In this document: positions 1 through 5,147 of the stretch, one piece after another
Numbering within the stretch: the first letter of the stretch is position 1
Layout: each line of letters starts with the position of its first letter
Virus record (IMG/VR): IMGVR_UViG_3300031963_000003
Coordinates: 1-64,000 of that record
Source: a virus
Reading direction: 5' to 3' (one strand)
Length of the DNA stretch: 64,000 bases
The notes under the pieces: generated by a model
What the model was told of the DNA's origin: nothing
The model's database searches: none
What the model saw: the letters and a program-made list of their open reading frames with translations, nothing else
Made by a program: the position numbers and the translations under genes

Positions 1-21
1 CGCGTGGAGTGGTCTTCCCAT
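1..21 (-). CDS. possible 5' end of a CDS running off the window
   Basis: An open minus-strand frame begins with ATG at 21 and reads MGRPLHA before the window ends. The upstream bases contain AAGGAAA. The frame is also open between this ATG and the stop of the next gene, so a start further upstream (for example a GTG near 62) is possible. Too little is visible to name a product. Confidence 0.3.
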
Positions 22-72
22 AACGATTTCCTTAACAGGTTTTGGAGTTAAGGGTGCGACCACATGATGATA

Positions 73-525
73 TTATTTTTGATTTTTTTGTTGCCACTCA
101 TATGACACCGTATTTTCGGTAATCGGACCACCTTTTGCCCATGTTTTACATGTTCTTGCGGAGTGACATTTAAAGTGATGCATCCAACAGTATCCTAATC
201 TACCACTATCATCAGAAACCGAACCTGGCATACATTCATCCATTCTTGGTGATATATCAAATGCAACACAATTACCACATAGTGATTTTTTAGCGGCTTC
301 AACAGTCGTATTCCAATCGGATGCAACCATTTCCCAATAATCACCGGGTTCATCAATATTAAGTGGACCATATTTTATATAATCCGCTTTTATTGATTTG
401 TCTCTATTATTAGTGTTCAACTCTAAATCTTGAGTTGCTTTAGGACACTCCATTTCGGCTTCAGATAATAATCTTTTGTTTAATCTTTCGATAAGTTGTT
501 TTTTCTTTTTTAATTCAATTCCCAT
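73..525 (-). CDS. Cys-rich phage protein of unknown function
   Basis: The protein has 150 aa when started at the ATG at 525. The longer frame would run back into the tRNA-Met gene, and a TATTTATA motif lies at 538-545, just upstream of this ATG. The N-terminus is a charged helix. The C-terminal half carries a cluster of cysteines and histidines (CGNC, a later C, GYCWMHHFKC, RTCKTW), which suggests a bound metal or iron-sulfur cluster. I recall similar CGNC/GYC proteins in large T4-like phages but know no proven role. It is the last intact gene downstream of the tRNA array on this strand. Confidence 0.75.
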   Translation of the reverse strand: MGIELKKKKQLIERLNKRLLSEAEMECPKATQDLELNTNNRDKSIKADYIKYGPLNIDEPGDYWEMVASDWNTTVEAAKKSLCGNCVAFDISPRMDECMPGSVSDDSGRLGYCWMHHFKCHSARTCKTWAKGGPITENTVSYEWQQKNQK

Positions 526-537
526 GATTTTTTTATA

Positions 538-545
538 TATAAATA
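538..545 (-). promoter_or_regulatory. late-promoter-like TATTTATA
   Basis: An exact TATTTATA on the coding strand ends 12 nt before the ATG at 525. The same octamer precedes many virion genes in this window. Confidence 0.5.
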
Positions 546-550
546 TCTCG

Positions 551-624
551 TGGTCCCTCACGGGCTTGAACCGTGGACCTACCGATTATGAGTCGGGTGC
601 TCTAACCAACTGAGCTAAGGGACC
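551..624 (-). tRNA. tRNA-Met/Ile2 (CAT)
   Basis: Full cloverleaf. The acceptor GGTCCCT pairs with AGGGACC, the D-arm is AGCTCAGTTGGTTAGAGC and the anticodon loop is CTCATAA (CAT). CCA is not encoded. It could be elongator Met or an Ile2 tRNA needing lysidine; sequence alone does not decide. Confidence 0.93.
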
Positions 625-626
625 AA

Positions 627-703
627 TGGTAGTGGTGACGGGATTTGAACCCATAACCTTGACGGTATAAGCGTCCTGCTCTCACCAATTGAGCTACACC
701 ACC
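627..703 (-). tRNA. tRNA-Ile (TAT)
   Basis: The anticodon loop CTTATAC gives TAT, reading AUA codons. The acceptor GGTGGTG pairs with CACCACT, and CCA follows the discriminator, so it appears genome-encoded. Confidence 0.9.
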
Positions 704-1245
704 AAATCCAACGAAAACTCTATAATCGTACTCATTAAATGTTCTTCGTCATAGATTTTTATGTTCTCAAGTTCGATGTTATAAGAACACATATCACAAT
801 CCCATAATGCAAATCTTAAACCTTTTTTGAAATCATCCATATCTCGAATGTTCAAAACACCCATGTGACAATAAAGAGGATTGGGTAGGTATTTCCTTTC
901 CAACATTTTATTGTGTTGGTGGTATAAGTCCCATTTTTCTTTATTGCCACTTTCATCCTTACCATTCCATTCCCCACCATGTTGTGTTGTTACATACCAT
1001 TCGGTGTCCAATCTTTCATTCTCTAATGAATCTTCTTCAGATACCTCAATGACATTACGAGTTTGTAACATATCAGTTGATAGGGTTGGGAGATAATTGT
1101 GAACGATTTCCAAACCAACATAATGACCAAGTTGATATTCTGCGGTTAAACTATTTTTCCACTCGATTCTTTCTTGTTTGAACCTTTCCTCCATTTCAGG
1201 AGTGATTGAATCCATCATACTTTTAATAATGTTATTTCTTTCCAT
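694..1245 (-). CDS. hypothetical protein in tRNA array
   Basis: The protein has 183 aa starting at MERNN (ATG at 1245). The longer open frame upstream is tRNA-Tyr sequence read as protein, so it is excluded. The last codons overlap the 5' end of tRNA-Ile by about 10 nt. It is acidic with many aromatic residues and has no motif I recognise. A second array gene (3936-4364) also begins MERN followed by a charged helix, but the two do not look alike beyond that. Confidence 0.75.
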   Translation of the reverse strand: MERNNIIKSMMDSITPEMEERFKQERIEWKNSLTAEYQLGHYVGLEIVHNYLPTLSTDMLQTRNVIEVSEEDSLENERLDTEWYVTTQHGGEWNGKDESGNKEKWDLYHQHNKMLERKYLPNPLYCHMGVLNIRDMDDFKKGLRFALWDCDMCSYNIELENIKIYDEEHLMSTIIEFSLDLVV

Positions 1246-1259
1246 ACTATTACTTTTTG

Positions 1260-1342
1260 TTGAAAGGGAGGGATTCGAACCCCCGTACCCCGAAGAGAGC
1301 AAATTTACAGTCTGCCGGTTTTAACCACTCACCCACCTTTCA
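1260..1342 (-). tRNA. tRNA-Tyr (GTA)
   Basis: The anticodon loop is CTGTAAA (GTA), with the long variable arm expected of bacterial tRNA-Tyr. The acceptor TGAAAGG pairs perfectly with CCTTTCA. CCA is not encoded. Confidence 0.93.
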
Positions 1343-1348
1343 TTGTTG

Positions 1349-1429
1349 TACCGAAGAAGGGACTCGAACCCCCACGCAATTACGCGCGACATCCTAAGTG
1401 TCGTGTGTCTACCATTCCACCACTTCGGC
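1349..1429 (-). tRNA. tRNA-Leu (TAG)
   Basis: The anticodon loop CTTAGGA gives TAG. It has a class II long variable arm and acceptor GCCGAAG/CTTCGGT with a terminal G-T pair. Confidence 0.92.
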
Positions 1430-1435
1430 AAAGTG

Positions 1436-1496
1436 TAGGACATCGCTTAACCTACGGTGTTGCTAGCATTACACACCTTCGATGTTTCCATCAGCG
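1436..1496 (-). ncRNA. hairpin spacer between tRNA-Leu and tRNA-Asn
   Basis: On the minus strand GATG-GAAA-CATC forms a GNRA tetraloop hairpin. It overlaps a larger ACATCG/CGATGT pairing that encloses GGTGT/ACACC. This is one of several structured non-tRNA spacers in the array. Function is unknown. Confidence 0.4.
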
Positions 1497-1505
1497 ATTT
1501 TTTTG

Positions 1506-1577
1506 CTCCCCGACCAAGATTCGAACTTGGGACCCAACGGTTAACAGCCGTTTGCTCTACCACTGAGCTATCAAGGA
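1506..1577 (-). tRNA. tRNA-Asn (GTT)
   Basis: The anticodon loop is CTGTTAA (GTT). The acceptor TCCTTGA pairs with TCGGGGA using G-T wobbles. The discriminator is G and CCA is not encoded. Confidence 0.93.
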
Positions 1578-1582
1578 ATTTG

Positions 1583-1656
1583 TAGGGAAAACAGGACTCG
1601 AACCTGCGACCCCCTGGTCCCAAACCAGGTGCGCTAACCAACTGCGCTACTTCCCT
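1583..1656 (-). tRNA. tRNA-Pro (TGG)
   Basis: The anticodon loop TTTGGGA gives TGG on a perfect CCTGG/CCAGG stem. The acceptor AGGGAAG pairs with TTTCCCT. Confidence 0.93.
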
Positions 1657-1663
1657 ATTAAAA

Positions 1664-1803
1664 AAGATAGTGATGGAGTACCCGTCTCGCTCCAATCTTA
1701 ACGGCTTCTTCTGAGTTTTATCAGTGCACCGGCCGAGGGTGATGAACACTATGAACCTTACAACTACTTTGTCGACTTTCATTGTAAGAGTGACCACTAT
1801 CTT
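1664..1803 (-). ncRNA. structured RNA element closed by a 9-bp helix
   Basis: The ends AAGATAGTG and CACTATCTT pair perfectly over 9 bp. Inside are three hairpins on the minus strand: CTTACAA/TTGTAAG, AGTG..CACC/GGTG..CACT and GGAG/CTCC. The 3' side runs into a T-tract. It has no tRNA arms and the only open frame across it also reads through tRNAs, so a non-coding RNA or processing element is more likely than a gene for protein. Confidence 0.5.
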
Positions 1804-1805
1804 AG

Positions 1806-1877
1806 TAGGCCCACCAAGACTCGAACTTGGAACATCTCATTAGAAGTGAGAAGTTATATCCCTTTAACTATGGGCCC
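1806..1877 (-). tRNA. tRNA-Arg (TCT)
   Basis: The anticodon loop CTTCTAA gives TCT (AGA codons). The acceptor GGGCCCA pairs with TGGGCCT. CCA is not encoded. Confidence 0.92.
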
Positions 1878-1880
1878 ATT

Positions 1881-2081
1881 AAAATGAAAACCTCCTTCTA
1901 CGCTCACCGTAGTTGTAGATTTGATTGGACATAGTTTACTGTCCACCTGTTGACGTGCACATCAGAGCAGGGTCCATCACAGTTCACTTTGGGTCATGTA
2001 ACTCATTTGGGTAGCTAATCCCAAGAGCCAAAGTTTCTTTCAACGGTGCTAATCCGTCCTCTGTAAGGAGTTTTTCATTTT
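1881..2081 (-). ncRNA. ~200-nt multi-hairpin RNA element
   Basis: The two ends (1881-1897 and 2065-2081) are near-perfect reverse complements over about 17 nt. Between them lie compact hairpins: ACGG-ATTAGCA-CCGT, TTGGG-ATTAGCTA-CCCAA, GGACA/TGTCC and CTACG/CGTAG. Two of the loops share ATTAGC. This looks like one folded RNA, not a spacer. It does not match a family I recognise and is not tRNA. Confidence 0.6.
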
Positions 2082-2083
2082 TG

Positions 2084-2168
2084 TACCGAGGATGGGAGTC
2101 GAACCCACACGAACATTACTGTCCAAGGGATTTTAAGTCCCTCATGTCTACCATTCCATCACCTCGGC
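2084..2168 (-). tRNA. tRNA-Leu (TAA)
   Basis: The anticodon loop CTTAAAA gives TAA. It has a long variable arm and acceptor GCCGAGG/CCTCGGT. A boxA-like element lies about 20 nt upstream. Confidence 0.92.
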
Positions 2169-2180
2169 ATTTACCAATTC

Positions 2181-2197
2181 CAATATGTCAAAGAACA
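2181..2197 (-). promoter_or_regulatory. boxA-like antitermination element, copy 1
   Basis: The minus strand reads TGTTCTTTGACATATTG between a promoter-like sequence (2206-2236) and tRNA-Leu(TAA). It resembles the boxA region of Bacteroidetes rRNA leaders, and 17 nt are identical to copy 4841-4857. Confidence 0.55.
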
Positions 2198-2205
2198 AAT
2201 CTAAT

Positions 2206-2236
2206 CAAAATATAAACAACAAAATCTTAAAAACAA
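2206..2236 (-). promoter_or_regulatory. host-type promoter candidate
   Basis: TTG, a 20-nt spacer, then ATATTTTG, near the Bacteroidetes TTG/TAnnTTTG form. It overlaps the T-tract of the preceding terminator and sits just before the boxA-like element. Confidence 0.35.
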
Positions 2237-2264
2237 AAAACCCGAACTTTTTTTGAGTTCGGGT
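2235..2264 (-). terminator. Rho-independent terminator
   Basis: On the minus strand ACCCGAAC/GTTCGGGT forms an 8-bp stem with an A-rich loop, followed by a T6 run. It ends the short transcript carrying the 34-aa ORF. Confidence 0.8.
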
Positions 2265-2288
2265 CTTCTTATTAGTAGGTTAAGTTCC

Positions 2289-2393
2289 TTACACTTTTAA
2301 AAACTCCGAACATGGGTCACATAAATATATACCTCTCCCATTACCACTTAGTGGGTTGTTCAAGGGTTGTTGTATGTAAACCATTTTCATCAT
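2289..2393 (-). CDS. 34-aa small protein with its own promoter and terminator
   Basis: The ORF starts MMKMVYIQQPL and ends YLCDPCSEFLKV. A TTG-N19-TATCTTTG promoter lies just upstream (2411-2440) and a strong terminator just downstream (2235-2264), giving a monocistronic unit of about 170 nt. The CDPC pair could bind metal. I do not recognise the family. The tight promoter/terminator framing is the main support, although the transcript could instead act as RNA. Confidence 0.55.
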   Translation of the reverse strand: MMKMVYIQQPLNNPLSGNGRGIYLCDPCSEFLKV

Positions 2394-2410
2394 TTTGTTT
2401 ATAACTATCA

Positions 2411-2440
2411 CAAAGATACAAAAAGTTTTTTAATTTCCAA
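2411..2440 (-). promoter_or_regulatory. host-type promoter TTG-N19-TATCTTTG
   Basis: An exact match to the Bacteroidetes primary-sigma consensus (TTG, 19 nt, TAnnTTTG). Transcription would begin near 2405, upstream of the 34-aa ORF. Confidence 0.65.
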
Positions 2441-2457
2441 GTTTTTTTAAAAAAAAA

Positions 2458-2700
2458 TTAAAATAAATCTTCACACCATATTGGAGTCTTTTCACCAACG
2501 TAAGAACCGGAAACATTAAATTCAAAATATTCTACCGCTTCTGTCATATCCATTCCTTGATTCATAAGTATAGTGATACACTTCTCAACAGAATAGATTA
2601 ATCTCATTGAAGATGTTTCAATTCCTATTACCGCATCATCAAATCCATCAGCAATTAAGATTTGTTCATCTTCGTATTGTTCTAAAATTTTTTCTAACAT
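2458..2700 (-). CDS. conserved small phage hypothetical protein
   Basis: The protein has 80 aa starting at MLEKILEQ (ATG at 2700). The longer frame runs into tRNA-Glu. The core has the pattern ADGFDDAVIGI, YSVEKCITILM, EAVEYFEFNVSGSYVGE and TPIW. I recall this layout from a widespread small hypothetical protein of phages and some archaea, with no known function. It sits alone between tRNA-Glu and the 34-aa gene. Confidence 0.8.
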   Translation of the reverse strand: MLEKILEQYEDEQILIADGFDDAVIGIETSSMRLIYSVEKCITILMNQGMDMTEAVEYFEFNVSGSYVGEKTPIWCEDLF

Positions 2701-2728
2701 ATTGGTTTTTTTTAATTTAATTTCAGTG

Positions 2729-2800
2729 TAGCCCGACGGGGAATCGAACCCCGCTTTCATCCGTGAAAGGGACGTGTCCTAACCGATAGACGACCGGGCC
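2729..2800 (-). tRNA. tRNA-Glu (TTC)
   Basis: The anticodon loop CTTTCAC gives TTC. The acceptor GGCCCGG pairs with TCGGGCT. CCA is not encoded. Confidence 0.92.
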
Positions 2801-2806
2801 AATTTG

Positions 2807-2894
2807 AGGAGAGTGAGGGATTCGAACCCCCGGAACCCTCACGAGTTCTCCTGATTTCAAGTCAGGTGCAATAAACCAACTCTACCAACTCTCC
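2807..2894 (-). tRNA. tRNA-Ser (TGA)
   Basis: The anticodon loop CTTGAAA gives TGA on a CCTGA/TCAGG stem. It has a long class II variable arm and a perfect acceptor GGAGAGT/ACTCTCC. The apparent discriminator is T, where G is usual for Ser. Confidence 0.92.
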
Positions 2895-3106
2895 AATTAC
2901 CCCACCTGAGATTACGGTGAGTAGTCATTTCGGTTTATTTTCTTTCAAACAACCTGAAGGGCGTCCCCGTTAAAAAAAGTCAACACTACTGGGAGGAGGT
3001 GTGTCGCTCTCCTTTGTTCCCATGAAGTCCCACTCGCGCCGTAGACTTTCTGCGGAATCATTCTTAAAGTCTTGATTCGAAGACTCTGAGTATCTCTTAC
3101 TCATTG
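2895..3106 (-). ncRNA. hairpin-rich non-coding segment
   Basis: There is no supported ORF and no tRNA arm set. Minus-strand hairpins include TGAGTA/TACTCA (3087-3103), AGTCTT/AAGACT with a CGAATC loop (3068-3085) and CCG/CGG. The segment separates tRNA-Asp from tRNA-Ser and may be a stable RNA or processing spacer. Confidence 0.45.
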
Positions 3107-3178
3107 CGGTCCCACCGGGAATCGAACCCGGCACTTCGCCGTGACAGGGCGATATTATAGCCGATTAACTATGAGACC
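3107..3178 (-). tRNA. tRNA-Asp (GTC)
   Basis: The anticodon loop CTGTCAC gives GTC on a CGCC/GGCG stem. The acceptor GGTCTCA pairs with TGGGACC and the discriminator is G. Confidence 0.93.
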
Positions 3179-3184
3179 AATCGG

Positions 3185-3258
3185 AGCCTCCTGTCGGATT
3201 CGAACCAACGACCCGCTGATTACAAATCAGCTGCTCTGGCCAACTGAGCTAAGGAGGC
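3185..3258 (-). tRNA. tRNA-Thr (TGT)
   Basis: The anticodon loop TTTGTAA gives TGT on a GCTGA/TCAGC stem. The acceptor GCCTCCT/AGGAGGC is perfect. Confidence 0.93.
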
Positions 3259-3264
3259 AATAGT

Positions 3265-3347
3265 GGGTCAGAGTAGTCACGGCCACCTCTGTTCCTTCTG
3301 ACCCTTGTCATAACCGTGGCAAGATGTGGCTCGACCCTAATTATGAC
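3265..3347 (-). ncRNA. tandem hairpins between tRNA-Thr and tRNA-fMet
   Basis: Two adjacent stem-loops: GGGTCAGA/TCTGACCC (3265-3304) and GTCATAA/TTATGAC (3307-3347), each with a long loop of further pairing potential. There is no ORF or tRNA here. Confidence 0.5.
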
Positions 3348-3353
3348 CATTTG

Positions 3354-3425
3354 TTGCGGGGGTCGGATTCGAACCGACGACCTTTAGGTTATGAGCCTAA
3401 CGAGCTACCACTGCTCTACCCCACG
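3354..3425 (-). tRNA. initiator-like tRNA-fMet (CAT)
   Basis: The anticodon loop is CTCATAA. Acceptor CGTGGGG opposite CCCCGCA leaves an unpaired C1-A72, the hallmark of bacterial initiator tRNA. The body closely resembles the Bacteroidetes initiator as I recall it. Only two G-C pairs adjoin the anticodon loop, not the usual three. Confidence 0.88.
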
Positions 3426-3427
3426 AT

Positions 3428-3443
3428 ATATTTCAAAGAACAA
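3428..3443 (-). promoter_or_regulatory. boxA-like antitermination element, copy 3
   Basis: The minus strand reads TTGTTCTTTGAAATAT directly before the initiator tRNA gene and just after a promoter candidate at 3446-3475. Confidence 0.5.
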
Positions 3444-3445
3444 AT

Positions 3446-3475
3446 AAAATATAAGAAGTAAATTCCATATTTCAA
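3446..3475 (-). promoter_or_regulatory. host-type promoter candidate TTG-N19-TATATTTT
   Basis: TTG with a 19-nt spacer and TATATTTT, one base off TAnnTTTG. It is placed to drive tRNA-fMet, with a boxA-like element in the leader. Confidence 0.45.
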
Positions 3476-3481
3476 AATGTT

Positions 3482-3559
3482 TGGTTGCGGGACCCGGACT
3501 CGAACCGGGAACTTCAGCTTATGAGACTGACGAGATGACCACTTTCTACGCATCCCGCA
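3482..3559 (-). tRNA. tRNA-Met (CAT), second/third CAT gene
   Basis: The anticodon loop CTCATAA sits on a TCAGT/GCTGA stem. The acceptor TGCGGGA/TCCCGCA is perfect and CCA is encoded. The D-arm is irregular (short AGA/TCT pairing). Confidence 0.82.
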
Positions 3560-3564
3560 ATGTT

Positions 3565-3641
3565 TGGTTGGAATAATAGGAATCGAACCTATAACCTTTC
3601 GCGTATCAGACGAATGCTCTAACCAATTGAGCTATATTCCA
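3565..3641 (-). tRNA. tRNA-Ile (GAT)
   Basis: The anticodon loop CTGATAC gives GAT. The acceptor TGGAATA/TATTCCA is perfect and CCA is encoded. Confidence 0.93.
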
Positions 3642-3644
3642 ATT

Positions 3645-3722
3645 TGGGGTAAATAATCGGATTCGAACCGACGACCTTCTGGACCACAATCAGACGTTCT
3701 AACCAACTGAACTATATCTACC
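3645..3722 (-). tRNA. tRNA-His (GTG)
   Basis: The anticodon loop TTGTGGT gives GTG. There is an extra G-1 opposite C73, as expected of tRNA-His. The acceptor GTAGATA pairs with TATTTAC and CCA is encoded. Confidence 0.93.
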
Positions 3723-3731
3723 ATTTATAAA

Positions 3732-3753
3732 TTATAAGGTTCAAACCTTATAA
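3732..3753 (-). repeat. perfect hairpin between tRNA-His and tRNA-Cys
   Basis: TTATAAGG/CCTTATAA with a 6-nt loop, and further copies of the TATAAG word nearby. It could be a processing or termination signal but has no T-run. Confidence 0.4.
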
Positions 3754-3784
3754 TGAACCATTATAAGTCTCACACCTTATATTG

Positions 3785-3858
3785 AGGTCCCGAGTGGATT
3801 CGAACCACCGAATAAGAGTTTTGCAGACTCCCCCCTTAAGCCACTTGGGTACAGGACC
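3785..3858 (-). tRNA. tRNA-Cys (GCA)
   Basis: The anticodon loop CTGCAAA gives GCA. The acceptor GGTCCTG pairs with CGGGACC. The discriminator is T, as usual for Cys. Confidence 0.92.
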
Positions 3859-3859
3859 G

Positions 3860-3934
3860 TGGTGATTCCTAAAGGACTCGAACCCTTACTTCAACGTCCG
3901 TAGCGTTGCGTGCTATCCATTACACCAAAGAACC
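3860..3934 (-). tRNA. tRNA-Arg (ACG)
   Basis: The anticodon loop CTACGGA gives ACG on a CAACG/CGTTG stem. Acceptor GGTTCTT/AGGAATC and CCA is encoded. Confidence 0.92.
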
Positions 3935-3935
3935 A

Positions 3936-4364
3936 TTACTTAATTCGTTCATCCCATTCTTCTTGGGTCCCCAATCTAATTGGAACGAACAATGCAAATC
4001 CATCATCATCTTCAAAATGGTTACAATCATCCTCTCTCCAACCAAACTTATATCTCATGTGTATAAATTTGTTTGTCTCTTGATTCCATCTTGCGATTGT
4101 GGTATTTCTATGTTCACCAATATAAATTTGACCATTTACTAAATCTTTTTTAGGAATCGCACCTGCGTCAATTAGTTTCGGAACATAGAACTCTCTCCAT
4201 TCTTTTTCATCCACTCTTGGAAGAGTTGGGACATCTTCGGGATTATTAATCTTTGGTAAATTCTCCCAATGATTCCTAATCATTCTTTCCCTCTCTTCTT
4301 TTAGTTTCATTTTCTCCGCTTCAAATTTCATTTTGACGGCGTTGATGTTATCATTTCTTTCCAT
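3936..4364 (-). CDS. hypothetical protein in tRNA array
   Basis: The protein has 142 aa starting at MERNDN (ATG at 4364). The longer frame reads through tRNA-Val and tRNA-Trp and is rejected. It begins with a highly charged helix of about 35 aa. The C-terminal half has the pattern RNTTIARW, FIHMRYKFGW and EDDDGFALFVPI, which I recall from hypothetical proteins of marine T4-like phages. Function is unknown. The stop lies 1 nt before tRNA-Arg(ACG), so the mRNA and tRNA must be separated by processing. Confidence 0.78.
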   Translation of the reverse strand: MERNDNINAVKMKFEAEKMKLKEERERMIRNHWENLPKINNPEDVPTLPRVDEKEWREFYVPKLIDAGAIPKKDLVNGQIYIGEHRNTTIARWNQETNKFIHMRYKFGWREDDCNHFEDDDGFALFVPIRLGTQEEWDERIK

Positions 4365-4386
4365 GTCGTTTATTTTTAAAAGTTTG

Positions 4387-4457
4387 CACAGGTGGAGAGA
4401 TTCGAACTCCCAACAACGGTTTTGGAGACCGGTATGATACCCTTTCACTACACCTGT
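4387..4457 (-). tRNA. tRNA-Trp (CCA)
   Basis: The anticodon loop CTCCAAA gives CCA. The acceptor ACAGGTG/CACCTGT is perfect and the discriminator is G. Confidence 0.93.
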
Positions 4458-4465
4458 GTATTGTG

Positions 4466-4538
4466 TAGTCCCTGTCGGATTCGAACCGACGACCCTCTGC
4501 ATGTAAGGCAGACGCTCTCCCAACTGAGCTAAGGAACT
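4466..4538 (-). tRNA. tRNA-Val (TAC)
   Basis: The anticodon loop CTTACAT gives TAC on a TCTGC/GCAGA stem. The acceptor AGTTCCT pairs with AGGGACT. Confidence 0.93.
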
Positions 4539-4541
4539 ATG

Positions 4542-4679
4542 AAAGGAAAGAGGAAGATGGTTCAGTGGACATCCTCTTTTACGATTGGCGTTACTTCAGG
4601 TGAATATCTGCAAACTCCGAATACATCATCCAATATTCACTCTCGAGATATTGATGTATCATTCCCCAATCAACCTTTG
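4542..4679 (-). ncRNA. structured RNA between tRNA-Lys and tRNA-Val
   Basis: Nested pairings: an outer AAAGG/CCTTT, a hairpin AAAGAGGA/TCCTCTTT (4547-4579), a GATTGG/CCAATC closing helix, and inside it an AT-rich stem (TACATCA/TGATGTA). There are no coding frames or tRNA arms. The organisation suggests one folded RNA. Confidence 0.5.
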
Positions 4680-4753
4680 TGTCCCCGATGCGACTCGAAC
4701 GCATAACCCCCACATTAAAAGTGTGGTGCTCTAACCAATTGAGCTACGAAGAC
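4680..4753 (-). tRNA. tRNA-Lys (TTT)
   Basis: The anticodon loop CTTTTAA gives TTT on a CCACA/TGTGG stem. The acceptor GTCTTCG pairs with CGGGGAC. Confidence 0.93.
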
Positions 4754-4758
4754 AAATG

Positions 4759-4831
4759 TGGTACCGACAGGAATTGAACCTGTGACACCCAGATTTTCAG
4801 TCTGGTGCTCTACCAACTGAGCTACGGTACC
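4759..4831 (-). tRNA. tRNA-Phe (GAA)
   Basis: The anticodon loop CTGAAAA gives GAA on a CCAGA/TCTGG stem. The acceptor GGTACCG/CGGTACC is perfect. Confidence 0.94.
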
Positions 4832-4840
4832 ATTTTAAAC

Positions 4841-4857
4841 CAATATGTCAAAGAACA
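4841..4857 (-). promoter_or_regulatory. boxA-like antitermination element, copy 2
   Basis: The minus strand reads TGTTCTTTGACATATTG, identical over 17 nt to copy 2181-2197. It lies just upstream of tRNA-Phe. Confidence 0.55.
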
Positions 4858-4863
4858 ACTTTG

Positions 4864-4933
4864 TGGACACTGTGGGAATCGAACCCAATCGTTCTGATTG
4901 CAAATCAGACGGTCTGCCGTTGACATCAGGCCC
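4864..4933 (-). tRNA. tRNA-Ala (TGC)-like, degenerate
   Basis: A clear anticodon arm (TCTGA-TTTGCAA-TCAGA, TGC) and a T-loop-like TTCGATT are present. The acceptor GGGCCTG against AGTGTCC has two mismatches, though G3-T70 (the Ala identity pair) is present. The T-stem is only 4 bp. It may be a decaying tRNA-Ala or one needing editing. Confidence 0.55.
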
Positions 4934-4940
4934 ATAAAAC

Positions 4941-4969
4941 AAAAAAACCTCGAGATTTCTCCCGAGGTT
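4941..4969 (-). terminator. terminator/attenuator candidate ahead of the tRNA array
   Basis: On the minus strand AACCTCG/CGAGGTT forms a 7-bp stem followed by T7. It sits between a 29-codon leader ORF and the first tRNA, downstream of the array promoter, so it would cut most transcripts unless bypassed. Confidence 0.7.
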
Positions 4970-4996
4970 CCTTTATATCGTTTTAAACTAAACAAC

Positions 4997-5086
4997 TTAC
5001 AAGACACCTCGGGACATGCAAATATCAGCCACCTCCGCCCATTTTGAACAGATTGTAAATGACATTGTATGTGTAAAGCGTCTCAT
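4997..5086 (-). CDS. 29-aa leader ORF upstream of tRNA array
   Basis: The ORF reads MRRFTHTMSF to the C-terminal CMSRGVL, and starts about 25 nt after the predicted transcription start of the array promoter (5117-5147). A terminator hairpin follows 28 nt after its stop. It may be a leader peptide in an attenuation arrangement, or simply a small protein. The ORF is short enough to be chance. Confidence 0.4.
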   Translation of the reverse strand: MRRFTHTMSFTICSKWAEVADICMSRGVL

Positions 5087-5116
5087 TGAAGTTTTATTTA
5101 ATTTTAAAATCTTTTA

Positions 5117-5147
5117 CAAAGATAATAATAAGTATGCTGAAAAACAA
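5117..5147 (-). promoter_or_regulatory. host-type promoter TTG-N20-TATCTTTG for the tRNA array
   Basis: An exact TTG and exact TAnnTTTG with a 20-nt spacer, reading leftward into the tRNA array. It lies in the divergent gap (4934-5245) that otherwise holds only the leader ORF, a terminator and AT-rich sequence. Confidence 0.7.

Noticed and set aside
1447-1797. Open reading frame of 116 codons across tRNA-Asn and tRNA-Pro
   Set aside because: It runs through two clear tRNA genes and a structured spacer, so the frame is incidental.
3068-3085. T-arm of an extra tRNA, suggested by the CGAATC loop
   Set aside because: The hairpin has no matching anticodon or acceptor arms around it.
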